64,000 nucleotides of DNA from Paracoccaceae bacterium (GTDB lineage Bacteria; Pseudomonadota; Alphaproteobacteria; Rhodobacterales; Rhodobacteraceae). Position numbers and translations under genes: made by a program. The notes below the pieces were generated by a model, which had not been told where the DNA came from, ran no database searches, and worked only from the letters and a program-made list of their open reading frames with translations. The stretch lies in assembly GCA_030148225.1 (NCBI GenBank), contig JASBTX010000009.1, forward strand, positions 1 through 64,000, read 5' to 3'. This document shows, in pieces, positions 15,677 to 25,147 of the stretch. How positions within the stretch are numbered: position 1 is the stretch's first letter; each line of letters starts with the position of its first letter.

Positions 15677-17107
15677 TCATGGCCCGGCAAGCAGCCTGAA
15701 GGCCAGTACGAAAAGCAGGAATGACAGCAATGCGTAAACGCCGTTCCACCGCCATGTCAGCGTAGTGGGCGCGATACGGGTGATCGACGCGATCAGCAAT
15801 GTGGCCGACGCATTGGGGGATGCCGACATGCTGAGCGCCCAACCCGCGCCCAGCGCAAAGACGATCAGATTGGGATCGGCCGGAAGCACGGGCAAGGCGT
15901 TGATCACCGCGCTCAGGAACACAACAACCATGATCGGGCTAAGCGCCAGTTGTCCGCCCAGCGTGATCAGCACAGGCAGCGTGGCCAGAACGATCCAGCC
16001 CGGTACCGCCCAGGCCTCGAGCTGATGGGCAAAAAGGTCAATCGGTGCGATCGCCGCCGCTACTTCGCCGATATAGCCCGCCGTACCCAGGATGAAGGCG
16101 CTGCGCGCGGGGTCGCGAACAGTGCGAAAAAATATGTCAATGAGGGTCTGCCCGGCGGATGGGCCGTCACCCGGTTTGTCAGCCGTCAGGCTTTGCGCAT
16201 AAATCCATGCGATCATCACCAGCGGCGCGACCAGCATCAGCGCGACAGCGGCGCGCATACCGGTGAGCATTGCCACGGCCAGCGTTGCAGAAATCAGCAC
16301 AAGGCAGATCAGCGCAAATCGGCGCGCAGAGCGTCGGGGAAGGTGGGGCGGATCAGATCTGGTCCCCGTCCCCTGCACACGCAATCCCTGCCATGTCACG
16401 CGGTCAACAACACGCCCCAGCAACACCATGACGATTGATGCCCCGATCCCCAAGAGGATAACCAGCCCCGTGTTTGCCCCCGGAAACGCGGTAAAGAGAA
16501 CCGCCTGCGTCAACGCGGTAGGCGCCCACATGATCATCCATGAAAACCCTCTCAGAAGGGCGGATATCTGTTGTTGTTCAAGCTGCTCGGCGCTGGGGCC
16601 ACCACCGCTGCGGGCCATCGCCCGCGCCCCGCGTTGGATGAGGGGTGTCAGCAGGCTGATCGCACCGAAATTCAGCAGAACCCCCATCGCATGGCCGCCA
16701 AGGGCAAGAGAATAGTATCGTCGCCCCTGCGGTTGCCGTGTCATGTAGACACCCAGGTCAAGAACCGAGCGCGACCTTTGCGCCGCCTCCTTGAGTAGGG
16801 TCACAAGATAGATAAACGCCCCGAAAAAGGCTGCCCTGTCCAGCGCGTAGAGCATGGCGCTGGCGTCGCCTTTCAGCCAGAGGCCCAGCGACAGGATCAC
16901 CGCCAGCGCCGTCATGGCCCATTCGCGCAGCGTGAAATGCGGGATCAGCGCCGGACAGAGCAGGAGGAAGATCATCCGTGACAGGACCGAGCCCGATCCA
17001 TCGCCCAGATAGAGCCGATATAACTCGGACAGCGACAGGAGGATCAGCACGATGGCCGGAAAGAGTGTCAGGCGCAGCATCAGGATCGCCACAACGCAGC
17101 GGTCCAC
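15677..17107 (-). CDS. polytopic membrane protein, probable transporter
   Basis: About 476 residues with roughly a dozen hydrophobic segments and no signal peptide. Repeated features include a central loop with RGARAMARSGGGPSAEQLEQQQ and re-entrant-like stretches GGQLALSPIMVVVFLSAVINAL and ALSMSASPNASATLLIASI in the C-terminal half. This pattern is reminiscent of ion-coupled anion or tricarboxylate carriers (SLC13/ArsB-like), but I cannot name a family. It lies directly ahead of uxaC-uxuB in the same direction, so uronate uptake is a reasonable guess. The start could be GTG 17107 or ATG 17080. Confidence 0.65.
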   Translation of the reverse strand: MDRCVVAILMLRLTLFPAIVLILLSLSELYRLYLGDGSGSVLSRMIFLLLCPALIPHFTLREWAMTALAVILSLGLWLKGDASAMLYALDRAAFFGAFIYLVTLLKEAAQRSRSVLDLGVYMTRQPQGRRYYSLALGGHAMGVLLNFGAISLLTPLIQRGARAMARSGGGPSAEQLEQQQISALLRGFSWMIMWAPTALTQAVLFTAFPGANTGLVILLGIGASIVMVLLGRVVDRVTWQGLRVQGTGTRSDPPHLPRRSARRFALICLVLISATLAVAMLTGMRAAVALMLVAPLVMIAWIYAQSLTADKPGDGPSAGQTLIDIFFRTVRDPARSAFILGTAGYIGEVAAAIAPIDLFAHQLEAWAVPGWIVLATLPVLITLGGQLALSPIMVVVFLSAVINALPVLPADPNLIVFALGAGWALSMSASPNASATLLIASITRIAPTTLTWRWNGVYALLSFLLFVLAFRLLAGP

Positions 17108-17165
17108 CTACCCGGCGGTGGGCAACCTGTTTGATGCGCTGCCGGTCTCAGCATAACGTGAACGG

Positions 17166-17786
17166 ATGAATGAGTACCGGATCAGCCTCTATCGCCGTCA
17201 CCTGACACCCGAAACCCCCTTGGTTCCGGGACCGGGGCATCATGCCATCTGGCTTAGCGCCGGACATGTCAGCGTGGATGACACCGCGATAGAGATCGGT
17301 GAGGGGGTAGGCTGCGCAGGTCCCGTCAGGGCAGAAGGGCCCCATGCCGAATTGCTGCATTTCGCGGTAACCAGGACAGCGCCGGCGGAGGCCGACGGCG
17401 CGATCATGAGTGAGCGGTTTTCCTGGGATACGGAACATGCGCTTTTGCGGCTCGATCAGGTCAGTTTTCCACCCCATGCCTGTGCATGGCGTCATATCCA
17501 TCCCGGCCCCGGCATTCGCTGCCTGATCCGGGGAGAACTTGAGATCAGGACAGATCATGGTGTGCAGATGATGCGCAGGGGTGATGCCTGGTATGAACCC
17601 GCGAATAACCCGGTTCAGGCCACGGCGGGGGCGCAGGATGCGGCATTTGTCCGGGCGATGATCCTGCCGTTGGAATATCATGGCGAACCGACGCTTCGAC
17701 TGGTTGATCCTGCCGACGCATCGCGTCCGAGGCTTCAGCAGAACCGGCGTTTCGTCGATCAACGCATTCGCCTCCGTCCTGCCTAG
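17166..17786 (+). CDS. cupin-domain protein
   Basis: A 206-residue protein with a C-terminal cupin barrel. The first motif is read as WRHIHPGPGIRCLIRGELEIRTDHG and the second as MRRGDAWYEPANNP. The His residues in HIHPG would be metal ligands. The N-terminal half (HAIWLSAGHVSVDD) may be a degenerate first cupin repeat. Proteins like this sense or bind small carboxylates or sugars. It is divergent from the uronate-side membrane gene and overlaps the tail of the HbpS-like gene by four bases, convergently. Confidence 0.72.
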   Translation: MNEYRISLYRRHLTPETPLVPGPGHHAIWLSAGHVSVDDTAIEIGEGVGCAGPVRAEGPHAELLHFAVTRTAPAEADGAIMSERFSWDTEHALLRLDQVSFPPHACAWRHIHPGPGIRCLIRGELEIRTDHGVQMMRRGDAWYEPANNPVQATAGAQDAAFVRAMILPLEYHGEPTLRLVDPADASRPRLQQNRRFVDQRIRLRPA

Positions 17787-18271
17787 CGGGGGCTGTCTGA
17801 CAGGCTAGAGCTTTGCCAGTTCGGGTCAATGTCGGCAGGTTCGCTGGCCAGTCCGGCTGCGTGAACCGCAGTGATTGCGCAATATTCATCCTTTTCCGAT
17901 GTGTCGCCGCTAATGCCGACGGCGCCGATCGTATGGCCCTCACCATCCTCGATCAGCACGCCACCGGGAACCGGCATGAAACGACCATCAGAGGCCGCCG
18001 CCAGGGCATTCTGAAACGCCGGGCGCTGGGCCAGACGATCACGGATCAGCCGGGATGATATCCCCATGCCCAGCGCGCCCCAGGCCTTGCCCAGTGCAAT
18101 ATCGAACCGCAGAATGCCAGAGCCGTCTTCGGATTTGACGGCGATGATCTTGCCCCCGGCATCCAGAACGACGACGGTCAGCGGCAATAGCCCGGCTTTG
18201 CGGCCCTCACGCAGCGCCGTATCGACGATCTCTTCGCCCTGTTGAAGTGTCAGGGTGGGCTTCAGCTTCAT
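17783..18271 (-). CDS. GlcG/HbpS family protein
   Basis: A 162-residue protein of the GlcG/HbpS (PF03928) family. Signatures are LTVVVLDAGGKIIAVKSEDGSG, ...MPVPGGVLIEDGEGHTIGAVGISGDTSEKDEYCAITAVHAAGL. Members are small cytoplasmic or secreted proteins, some haem-binding, often next to glycolate or TRAP genes; the molecular role is unclear. Its end lies in a convergent overlap with the cupin gene and its start overlaps the dctM stop (ATGA), placing it last in the dctPQM operon. Confidence 0.82.
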   Translation of the reverse strand: MKLKPTLTLQQGEEIVDTALREGRKAGLLPLTVVVLDAGGKIIAVKSEDGSGILRFDIALGKAWGALGMGISSRLIRDRLAQRPAFQNALAAASDGRFMPVPGGVLIEDGEGHTIGAVGISGDTSEKDEYCAITAVHAAGLASEPADIDPNWQSSSLSDSPR

Positions 18272-19596
18272 CTCGATGCTCTCATCAGTTCGGGCAGCCA
18301 GGTGACGATTTCGGGAAATGCCAGAAGCAGTGCGATGGTGATCACGTCGGCGATAAAAAAGAGCGCGATCCCGCGAAAGACCTGTGACAGCGAAATATCG
18401 GGCCTCACCCCGTTGACGACGAAACAGTTCAGCCCAATGGGCGGCGTGATCAGGCAGACCTCGGCCATTTTGACGACGATGATGCCAAACCAGATACTGT
18501 CAAATCCAAGGGCCGTAACCGCCGGATAAACGACCGGCAGCGTCAAGAGCAGCATGCCGATGGCATCCATGAACATGCCCAGCAGCGAATAGGCGATCAG
18601 GATGCAGATCATGATGACCATGGGTGAGGCGTCGAGGCTGAGTATCCACTGTGTGAATGCCTCGGGCAGGCCGGAAAAGCCCAGAAAACGGACAAATATC
18701 AGCACGCCCCAGATCAGCGAAAAGATCATCACCGTCAGTTTCGCGGCCTCCATCAGCGCATCGCGGATGGTCTGGAATCGTGTGCCCCGGAACAGCGCCA
18801 TAACAAAAACAACCGTCGCCCCCAACGCACCGGCCTCGGTGGGCGTGGCCCAGCCGTTGTAGATTGCCGACATGATGATGGCGACGACGATGAATATGGG
18901 TGAAATGCCGGGCAACGAAAGCGCGCGGTCCTTCCAGCTATAGCCTGTGACGGCGGGGGCATCAGATGGTTTGTACATTGCCCAGACGACAATGATCGCG
19001 GCATAGATCAGCGCCGATACCGCGCCGGGCAGAAAACCGGCCAAAAGCAACTCGCCGACCGACTCTTCAACGATGATGGCATAGATCACCAGAATGGCTG
19101 ATGGCGGGATGAGCGAGGCGAGCGTGCCACCTGCCGCAACCACGCCCGCGGCGAGTTTCTTGTCATAGCCATAGCGCAGCATCTCGGGGATGGCGACGCG
19201 TGAAAACACCGCTGCCGTTGCCGTGGAGGCGCCGGAGACGGCGGCAAATCCGGCGGTTGCGAAAACGGTTGCGACAGCGAGGCCACCGGGCGCCCAGCCC
19301 ACCCATTTTCGTGCGGCATCAAATAGTTGCTGCGTCATGCCTGCGTGAAACGCGAGAAAGCCGATAAAGATGAACATCGGCAGAACGCTGAGCGCATAGG
19401 TCGAGGATTTCGAATGCGGGATCGTGCCAACGATACCCGCCGCCGGTCCCCAGCCCAACAGCTCCACCAGGCCCAACAGTCCGATAACCGCTGCGGCGAA
19501 TACCACCCGCACACCCAGAAATACCAAGACAAACAGGGCGGCCAAACCGATCAGACCAACGAGAAACGGATCGTCAAAACCAATGCCGATGATCAT
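18268..19596 (-). CDS. dctM: TRAP transporter large permease (DctM)
   Basis: The 442-residue, 12-helix channel subunit of a TRAP transporter, which uses the sodium gradient to move substrate delivered by the periplasmic DctP protein. Family traits seen are AGMTQQLFDAARKWVGWAPGGLAVATVFATAGFAAVSG, GTLASLIPPSAILVIYAI, FMDAIGMLLLTLPVVYPAV and ITPPIGLNCFVV. It overlaps dctQ by four bases. Substrate is not predictable from sequence; the nearby uronate genes make a sugar acid possible. Confidence 0.93.
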   Translation of the reverse strand: MIIGIGFDDPFLVGLIGLAALFVLVFLGVRVVFAAAVIGLLGLVELLGWGPAAGIVGTIPHSKSSTYALSVLPMFIFIGFLAFHAGMTQQLFDAARKWVGWAPGGLAVATVFATAGFAAVSGASTATAAVFSRVAIPEMLRYGYDKKLAAGVVAAGGTLASLIPPSAILVIYAIIVEESVGELLLAGFLPGAVSALIYAAIIVVWAMYKPSDAPAVTGYSWKDRALSLPGISPIFIVVAIIMSAIYNGWATPTEAGALGATVVFVMALFRGTRFQTIRDALMEAAKLTVMIFSLIWGVLIFVRFLGFSGLPEAFTQWILSLDASPMVIMICILIAYSLLGMFMDAIGMLLLTLPVVYPAVTALGFDSIWFGIIVVKMAEVCLITPPIGLNCFVVNGVRPDISLSQVFRGIALFFIADVITIALLLAFPEIVTWLPELMRASR

Positions 19597-20255
19597 TTCG
19601 TGTCACCTTCGCCGCTGTCCCGAGTTTCATCGGCGTCTTGGGCATCGTCCTTGCCAAAGGTCTCTTGAATTTCTTCGCGGGCGTGTTCTGCCGCTGACTG
19701 GATAACCACCACGCCAACCGGTTCGCGGTCGGGATCGATAAACAGTCTGACTGAACCGATAAGTTGAATGAAGAGCCGCACCCACCATACCGAAAATGCG
19801 ATGGGCACCAGCAGTTTGGACGGCCAGACCGGGTATTCGGCGTCAATCGTGCTGTCACCCAGCTGATAAGACCTCAGGAAGTGACCCCAGCCGTACCAGA
19901 TAAGAACCGCGATGATGAAAAGTGCAACGAGCGTACCGAAGGCCTCAAAACCCCAGAGCGTCCGGCCACTGAAGCGTCCGATCAGGATTTCCATGCGGAT
20001 ATGGGCGCCCAGCCGCTGGCAATAGGCAGCCCCCAGAAAGGCCATGCTCGCCATCGATAATTCGACCAGATCGATATAGCCCGCGATGGGCGAGTTGAAG
20101 ACTGACCGCAGGACAATCTGCGCGCTGCCCAGCAGCATCAGCGCAAATATCGCAATCGCCGCCAGCATATTGATGCCATCTTCGATCGGGCGCATGAAAC
20201 GGTCTGCCGCGGCCAGAGCGCCTTGGTTGGGATTGGCGGCGGGGGTATGGGGCAT
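19593..20255 (-). CDS. dctQ: TRAP transporter small permease (DctQ)
   Basis: The 220-residue, four-helix small subunit of the TRAP transporter. Helices lie at about 32-52 (INMLAAIAIFALMLLGSAQIV), 62-80, 105-125 and 145-165. LVELSMASMAFLGAAYCQRLGAHIRMEILIGRF is the family core. The C-terminal tail is unusually long and acidic (about 40 residues, EEIQETFGKDDAQDADETRDSGEGD) and is probably cytoplasmic and disordered. It lies between dctP and dctM, with an attenuator-like hairpin upstream. Confidence 0.9.
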   Translation of the reverse strand: MPHTPAANPNQGALAAADRFMRPIEDGINMLAAIAIFALMLLGSAQIVLRSVFNSPIAGYIDLVELSMASMAFLGAAYCQRLGAHIRMEILIGRFSGRTLWGFEAFGTLVALFIIAVLIWYGWGHFLRSYQLGDSTIDAEYPVWPSKLLVPIAFSVWWVRLFIQLIGSVRLFIDPDREPVGVVVIQSAAEHAREEIQETFGKDDAQDADETRDSGEGDTK

Positions 20256-20302
20256 GTGGGCGACCTGTCTTGGAATTGGCTGCGCAGAAGGAATAACTGA
20301 AC

Positions 20303-20330
20303 CCCGGGGGCAGCCTGGGCCGCCCCCGGG
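20303..20330 (-). terminator. attenuator-like hairpin between dctP and dctQ
   Basis: CCCGGGGGC and GCCCCCGGG form a perfect 9-bp GC stem with a 10-base loop, about 20 bases past the dctP stop and before dctQ. There is no clear T-run, so it is probably an mRNA stabiliser or partial terminator that keeps binding-protein mRNA in excess. Confidence 0.6.
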
Positions 20331-20348
20331 AATGCCGGAAGAACCGGG

Positions 20349-21395
20349 TTACTGCATCTTGGCTTCGTCAGCCAGACTCCAGATCGCGTCAAACACACCC
20401 TGGGCGTCGAACTTGTCGCTGTTGGCGGCAATCCATTCGTCCCAGACGGGCTTGCCTGCGATTTCACGGAACCGGGCAAGCTCTTCGTCAGTATAGACGA
20501 TCTTGGTCATGTTTTCTTCGAACATCGGCAGGTTCTTGGCGTCCTGTTCGGCATAGGCCGCCTGCGTCACGTCCATCACCATGTCGCGGTTATCCATGAG
20601 AAGCTGCTGATATTCCGCAGGCAGCGCTTCGTAGGCTGTCTTGTTGAATACCCAGCTGCATTCCGATGTACCGGGTGCAAGGTTGCTGGTGAACCATTCC
20701 GCCTCGTCGCTGATCTTGAACGCAACATGCGCATAGGTGAAGGGGAAGGCGGCTGCGTCAAGCGCACCACGCTGGAATGCGGTTGAGGTTTCGCCGGCAG
20801 GCAGCGTCTGCTTTACCGCGCCCAGCTTCTCCATCGCTGTTCCCAAGCCACCACCTGCACGCACGCGCATACCGCTCCAGCCCTCAAGCGTGGTCGGCGC
20901 GGGGCCTTTGCCCAGGATTTCGTACTGGGGCAGCAGACCGGAAACATATGGAATCGCGTTCCACTTCTCCATGTCCGCAACAATCGCGGGATGCTCCATC
21001 ATCTTGGAGCGGACATATTTGTCGACCTTGGGATCACCCAGCGGCAGGAACGGGAGCGAGAACACCATCCACGCAGGGTTCTTGCCCGGATGATAGAAGT
21101 TGCAGAATGCCGCGCCTTCGAACGCATTCAGCTTGAGCCCGTCCAGATTTTCACGGTTGCTCGAAAGTTGAGCGCCGTAAAAAATCTTGATATCAAAATT
21201 GCCGCCGGTCTCCTCTGCGACCTTCTTGCTGAGTTCCTCCATCCCTGCAGACAAGGCGCGCGGGTTGCCCCACATCGAGATTTTCCAGAAGACCTTGGGC
21301 CCGGTATCGCTGCCGGCCTGAAGCGATGTCGCAAGGCTCGATCCGACAAGTGCCGTCGCCAGCGCAAGTGTCGTTGTGAGTTTGGTGAATTTCAT
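20349..21395 (-). CDS. dctP: TRAP transporter substrate-binding protein (DctP)
   Basis: I start at MKFTKLTTTLALATALVGSS (21395), which gives a classical signal peptide cleaved near SLATSLQAGS; the track's start adds a non-signal extension. The mature periplasmic protein is about 320 residues. Family features are KISMWGNPRALSAGMEELSKKVAEETGGNFDIKIFYGAQL, then GWSGMRVRAGGGLGTAMEKLGA with the conserved arginine that binds the substrate carboxylate, and AYEALPAEYQQLL. It is the first gene of the dctPQM / GlcG-like operon. Confidence 0.92.
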   Translation of the reverse strand: MKFTKLTTTLALATALVGSSLATSLQAGSDTGPKVFWKISMWGNPRALSAGMEELSKKVAEETGGNFDIKIFYGAQLSSNRENLDGLKLNAFEGAAFCNFYHPGKNPAWMVFSLPFLPLGDPKVDKYVRSKMMEHPAIVADMEKWNAIPYVSGLLPQYEILGKGPAPTTLEGWSGMRVRAGGGLGTAMEKLGAVKQTLPAGETSTAFQRGALDAAAFPFTYAHVAFKISDEAEWFTSNLAPGTSECSWVFNKTAYEALPAEYQQLLMDNRDMVMDVTQAAYAEQDAKNLPMFEENMTKIVYTDEELARFREIAGKPVWDEWIAANSDKFDAQGVFDAIWSLADEAKMQ

Positions 21396-21633
21396 GAGTT
21401 CCTCCCCGTTGCTGGTCAGAGCGTATCGATAGCCCCAGACCGCGTGTTGATGCAATCGATTTTAAGATTGCGACTCCTAAAATACAACATATTTTGACCA
21501 ATATCGCAAAAACATCGATTTTTTGTTGAGTTTCTGCCCCGCACTGCCCTAAGATTAGACAATGGTGCGCTCTGGATGAGCGCGACCAGATGCTGCCCGG
21601 CCCGGCGCAAGGGCCGAAACACGGGAGGATATC
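21396..21633. promoter_or_regulatory. divergent promoter region of two TRAP operons
   Basis: This 238-bp AT-richer gap separates the leftward dctP operon from the rightward TAXI operon. It holds a repeated ATCGATTTT (about 21457 and 21513) and a partial palindrome AAAATACAACATATTTT (about 21479), both suited to an operator shared by the two operons. No regulator gene is adjacent, so the factor is unknown. GGGAGG precedes the TAXI start. Confidence 0.45.
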
Positions 21634-22569
21634 ATGAAAACCATTCGAACTTGGCTGACCTCGGCGACAGTGGGCATCGGCCTAATCGCGTCCGCCACCA
21701 TCGCGGGTGCGGCGGAACTCAGGATCGGCACGGCCAGTCAGGGCGGGGCCTTTTACCCGGTAGGTCAGGCAATATCGACGCTGGTCGGAAGCTATGCGGA
21801 TGATCTGACCATGGTGCCCGTCGTCACGCAGGGCTCGGTTCAGAACCCCCGGCTGGTGAATTCGGGCGAGGTTGATGTGGCGATCACCAATAACAATCTG
21901 GCGGTGCTCGCCAACAAGGGTGTCGGGCCTTACAAGAGTGGTGGCGCGATGAACCTGCGGGCGCTTGGATCGCTCCATTTCAGCGTGTTGCACATGATGA
22001 CGCTGGACGGATCGGACATCGCGGGTATTGCCGATCTGAAAGGCAAGCGCGTTGCGGTCGGCCCCGCGGGCGGTGGCACCATACCGTTTCTGACTCAGGT
22101 CCTAGGCCTTTATGACATGACAATGGACGATATTACGCCCAGCTTCCTTTCATATGCGGACGGGTTCAGCCAATTAGCAGACGGCAATGTTGATGCGGCC
22201 TTTGCGCTGAGCGGCTATCCGGCGGGCGCTGTGATGCAGGCCCAGGCCAATACCAAGCTGAAATACATTCCCCTGACCGACGAAACGCTGGCCGCCGCGC
22301 TTGATAAATACAAGAATTACAACAGGGTCGTCATTCCCGCGGATGTCTACAACACCGATGCGGATGGCGTTTTGCTGGGGGTCAACAACATGCTGATCGT
22401 CGATGCGGGTATGGACGATGAGACCGCCTATCAGATCACCAAGGCGATCTATGAGAACATGGATGAGTTCCGGGCCGAAAACGCGCATGCGCGCCAGATC
22501 GAACCCGAGCGTTCGTTGGAACTGAAGATTCCCCTGCATCCCGGGGCCGCGCGTTATTTCAACCAGTAG
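21634..22569 (+). CDS. TAXI-type TRAP substrate-binding protein
   Basis: A 311-residue periplasmic protein with a signal peptide ending in ATIAGAAE. The TAXI family motif follows at once: LRIGTASQGGAFYPVGQAIST, then VVTQGSVQNPRLVNSGEVDVAITNNNLAVLAN and GKRVAVGPAGGGTIPFLTQVL. The C-terminus has NPAARYF-like HPGAARYFNQ. It pairs with the fused permease just downstream. Known TAXI ligands include glutamate and other organic acids; this one is unassigned. Confidence 0.92.
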   Translation: MKTIRTWLTSATVGIGLIASATIAGAAELRIGTASQGGAFYPVGQAISTLVGSYADDLTMVPVVTQGSVQNPRLVNSGEVDVAITNNNLAVLANKGVGPYKSGGAMNLRALGSLHFSVLHMMTLDGSDIAGIADLKGKRVAVGPAGGGTIPFLTQVLGLYDMTMDDITPSFLSYADGFSQLADGNVDAAFALSGYPAGAVMQAQANTKLKYIPLTDETLAAALDKYKNYNRVVIPADVYNTDADGVLLGVNNMLIVDAGMDDETAYQITKAIYENMDEFRAENAHARQIEPERSLELKIPLHPGAARYFNQ

Positions 22570-22592
22570 CGCCCGCCACCACCTGAGCTGAC

Positions 22593-22621
22593 GGTCCGGG
22601 CGCTGCGTATGCGCCCGGGCC
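22593..22621 (+). terminator. hairpin between TAXI gene and its permease
   Basis: GGTCCGGGCGC pairs with GCGCCCGGGCC (11 bp with one G-T pair) around a 7-base loop, followed by TTTCC. It is a strong GC stem 24 bases past the binding-protein stop, consistent with partial termination or mRNA protection. Confidence 0.65.
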
Positions 22622-22643
22622 TTTCCGCGCCAAAGGTCCTGAA

Positions 22644-24530
22644 ATGAACCAGCTCCTAGATCGGCTATTTGCCCATGCAGTGACGGCGATTGCGTTTGTC
22701 GTGGGGTCATTTCACCTGCTGAACGTATCGGGACTTTATGTGCTGTCGACACGCGAAATTCGCGTGTTTCACTTGATGATGATGCTGGCGATCCTGTTTC
22801 TGACGCGCGCCACGATCCGGCGTCTGGAGCAATCGCTCATCGACAAGGTCTTTCGCCTTGTGCTTGTCGCACTCAGCGTCGGGGCGAGCATCTATATCCT
22901 GAGCAGGTGGAAGGATATCGCATTCAGTGGCGGTGCGACCGTGCCCATGGATGCATGGGTCGGTGCGCTGCTGATCGCGTTGGTGCTCGAGGCCGCGCGG
23001 CGTGGTGTGGGGCTGGTGCTGGCGATCATCTGCCTGATCTTCTTTGCCTATCCGTTCTATTCCGAGTTGCTGCCGGGCGTCCTTTATAGCCGTGGCTACA
23101 GTTTCGTCAGGATGTCGGAATTCCTGACAACCACGTCTCAAGGGATTTTCGGCATCCCGCTTGGCGTGTCGGCGACATATATCATCCTGTTTTCGATCTA
23201 TGGCGCCTTCCTCAGCGCGTTTGGTGCGGGCGACTTCTTTTTCAGACTGGCAAACCGCCTGACGCGCGGCATGCGCGCGGCGGGTGCAAAGACGGCTGTT
23301 ATCTTCAGCACGCTTCTTGGGATGATTTCAGGTTCGGCAGCGGGCAATGTTGCGGTGACCGGAACGCTGACCATCCCGATGATGAAAAAAGAGGGCTATG
23401 CCCCGCATCACGCAGGCGCAATCGAGGCCGTCGTGTCGACGGGCGGGCAGATCATGCCGCCGGTTATGGGTGCGGCGGCCTTCATCATGGCCGAAATCGT
23501 CGGTACGCCTTATGCAAACGTGATGAAGGTGGCGCTGATCCCGGCCATATTGTTTTTTACGTCACTGTTTTTCGTTGTGCATCTTCAGGCCGGACGCTCG
23601 GGCATTGAGCCGATCACACCGGAAGAAGAGGATGACACGCCAACCTGGCTGATCGTCGCGCGTGGCGGGGAATACATCATTCCCTTCCTGACGCTCATCG
23701 TGCTTATGCTGAACGGCTATTCACCCTTCAAAGCCAGCTTTGTTTCGATCCTCGTTCTGCTGGGTGCGCATGTGATCTGGACGCGACGTCTGTCACCGGA
23801 CATTGCCACGAAATCGGCGCGTGCCATTATCGATGGCGCAAAGGCGGTTGTGCCGATTGCCATTGCCTGCGCGGCGGCGGGGATCATTGCCGGGACGCTG
23901 GGTATCACGGGGTTGGGTTCCAAGATTTCCGGACTGATCATCACCGCCTCGGGGGGGGTCACGCTGATTGCGCTGATCCTGACCATGATCACCGCGATCA
24001 TTCTGGGCATGGGTTTGCCGACGACGGCGGCCTATCTGATCCTTGCAACTGTTGTTGCACCGGCGCTTGCCAAAATGGGGGTGCCGCTGTTGACCGCGCA
24101 TCTCTTTGTTTTTTTCTACGGCTGCGTTTCGACAATCACGCCCCCTGTCGCGCTGGCATCTTATGTCGCGGCCGGTATCGCCAAGGCCGATATCAATCAG
24201 GTGGGCTGGACCGCGTTCAGGTTCGGCATCACCAGTTATATTCTGCCCTTCATGTTCTTTTACGGCTCGGCCCTGCTGATGCAGGGCGACTGGCCCGTGA
24301 TCCTGCTGGCGGTTATCAGCGGTGGTATCGGTGTTGTGGGCATCGCCGCATGCGTTGTGGGCTATCTGCGGGTGCCGCTGCCCGTTTTGCCGCGTATCGT
24401 CATCGGCCTGGCCGGGATCGCTCTTTTGCACCAGTCGCTGGTCACGGACGTGCTGGGCCTAGCGATTTTGCTGGCAGTAGCGGCGATGCATAATCCCACG
24501 CGGCGCCACCGTCAGACTGAAAGTATCTAA
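22644..24530 (+). CDS. TRAP transporter fused permease (4TM/12TM)
   Basis: A 628-residue inner-membrane protein joining the small and large TRAP subunits, as usual for TAXI systems. The N-terminal four helices (about 10-125) are followed by the DctM-like 12-helix domain. Signatures are GAGDFFFRLANRLTRGMRAAGAKTAVIFSTLLGMISGSAAGNVAVTGTLTIPMMKKEGY, VSTGGQIMPPVMGAAAFIMAEI, and ILGMGLPTTAAYLILATVVAPAL with TITPPVALASYVAAGIA. Length is normal. It forms an operon with the TAXI protein and the cupin gene that follows. Confidence 0.93.
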   Translation: MNQLLDRLFAHAVTAIAFVVGSFHLLNVSGLYVLSTREIRVFHLMMMLAILFLTRATIRRLEQSLIDKVFRLVLVALSVGASIYILSRWKDIAFSGGATVPMDAWVGALLIALVLEAARRGVGLVLAIICLIFFAYPFYSELLPGVLYSRGYSFVRMSEFLTTTSQGIFGIPLGVSATYIILFSIYGAFLSAFGAGDFFFRLANRLTRGMRAAGAKTAVIFSTLLGMISGSAAGNVAVTGTLTIPMMKKEGYAPHHAGAIEAVVSTGGQIMPPVMGAAAFIMAEIVGTPYANVMKVALIPAILFFTSLFFVVHLQAGRSGIEPITPEEEDDTPTWLIVARGGEYIIPFLTLIVLMLNGYSPFKASFVSILVLLGAHVIWTRRLSPDIATKSARAIIDGAKAVVPIAIACAAAGIIAGTLGITGLGSKISGLIITASGGVTLIALILTMITAIILGMGLPTTAAYLILATVVAPALAKMGVPLLTAHLFVFFYGCVSTITPPVALASYVAAGIAKADINQVGWTAFRFGITSYILPFMFFYGSALLMQGDWPVILLAVISGGIGVVGIAACVVGYLRVPLPVLPRIVIGLAGIALLHQSLVTDVLGLAILLAVAAMHNPTRRHRQTESI

Positions 24531-24562
24531 TCGAATACCAATATCGCAATAGGAGGCCCGGA

Positions 24563-25147
24563 ATGGCACGAGAATTTCGCCGCGTGGTGACAGGCCATGA
24601 TGCCAACGGCAAGGCGGTTGTCATCAGCGACAGCACGGCAACCCAGTATCTTGAGCGCCCGAACCGGCCCGGTGTGCGGCTTACGAATTTCTGGATCGAG
24701 CGCGGCAGCCCGGCCGAATATGACGGGCCGGAGGAGACATGCACCGGCGATTTCCGGCTGCATCCGCCGCCTATGGGCAGCACTTTTCGCTGCGTTGAAT
24801 TCCTGCCCGAAGACCCCGAAGTGCTGAAGAAGCTGGACGGCAGGTCCGCCTTTGGCGAAATGGGCGCCAGTGCCAATATCGTCGAAGATGGACGCCATCC
24901 CTTCATGCATCGCACCGACAGTCTGGACTATGCGATCGTGCTGACCGGCGAGATCTGGATGATGATGGACGAAGAGGAAGACGACCTGCTGCTCAGGGCC
25001 GGGGACGTGCTCGTTCAGCGCGGCAACAACCACGCCTGGTCGAACCGGGGCACAGAGCCCTGCGTGATCGCCTTTGTCCTGATTGACGGTGTGACATCGC
25101 GCGATGCGCCCGCCGGTAAGGATAAGGGCATTCCGTCGCGCGATTGA
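24563..25147 (+). CDS. cupin-domain protein of the TAXI-TRAP operon
   Basis: A 194-residue protein preceded by a strong AGGAGG. The N-terminus (MAREFRRVVTGHDANGKAVVISD) is typical of a cupin group found with catabolic transporters. The cupin core is MHRTDSLDYAIVLTGEIWMMMDEEEDDLLLRAGDVLVQRGNNHAWSNRGTEPCVIAFVLID, with His/Glu ligands (H..D....V..GE; GDVLVQRGNNHAW) for a metal. Members act as isomerases, dioxygenases or ligand sensors; the reaction is not known. Its position suggests it handles the imported substrate. Confidence 0.85.
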   Translation: MAREFRRVVTGHDANGKAVVISDSTATQYLERPNRPGVRLTNFWIERGSPAEYDGPEETCTGDFRLHPPPMGSTFRCVEFLPEDPEVLKKLDGRSAFGEMGASANIVEDGRHPFMHRTDSLDYAIVLTGEIWMMMDEEEDDLLLRAGDVLVQRGNNHAWSNRGTEPCVIAFVLIDGVTSRDAPAGKDKGIPSRD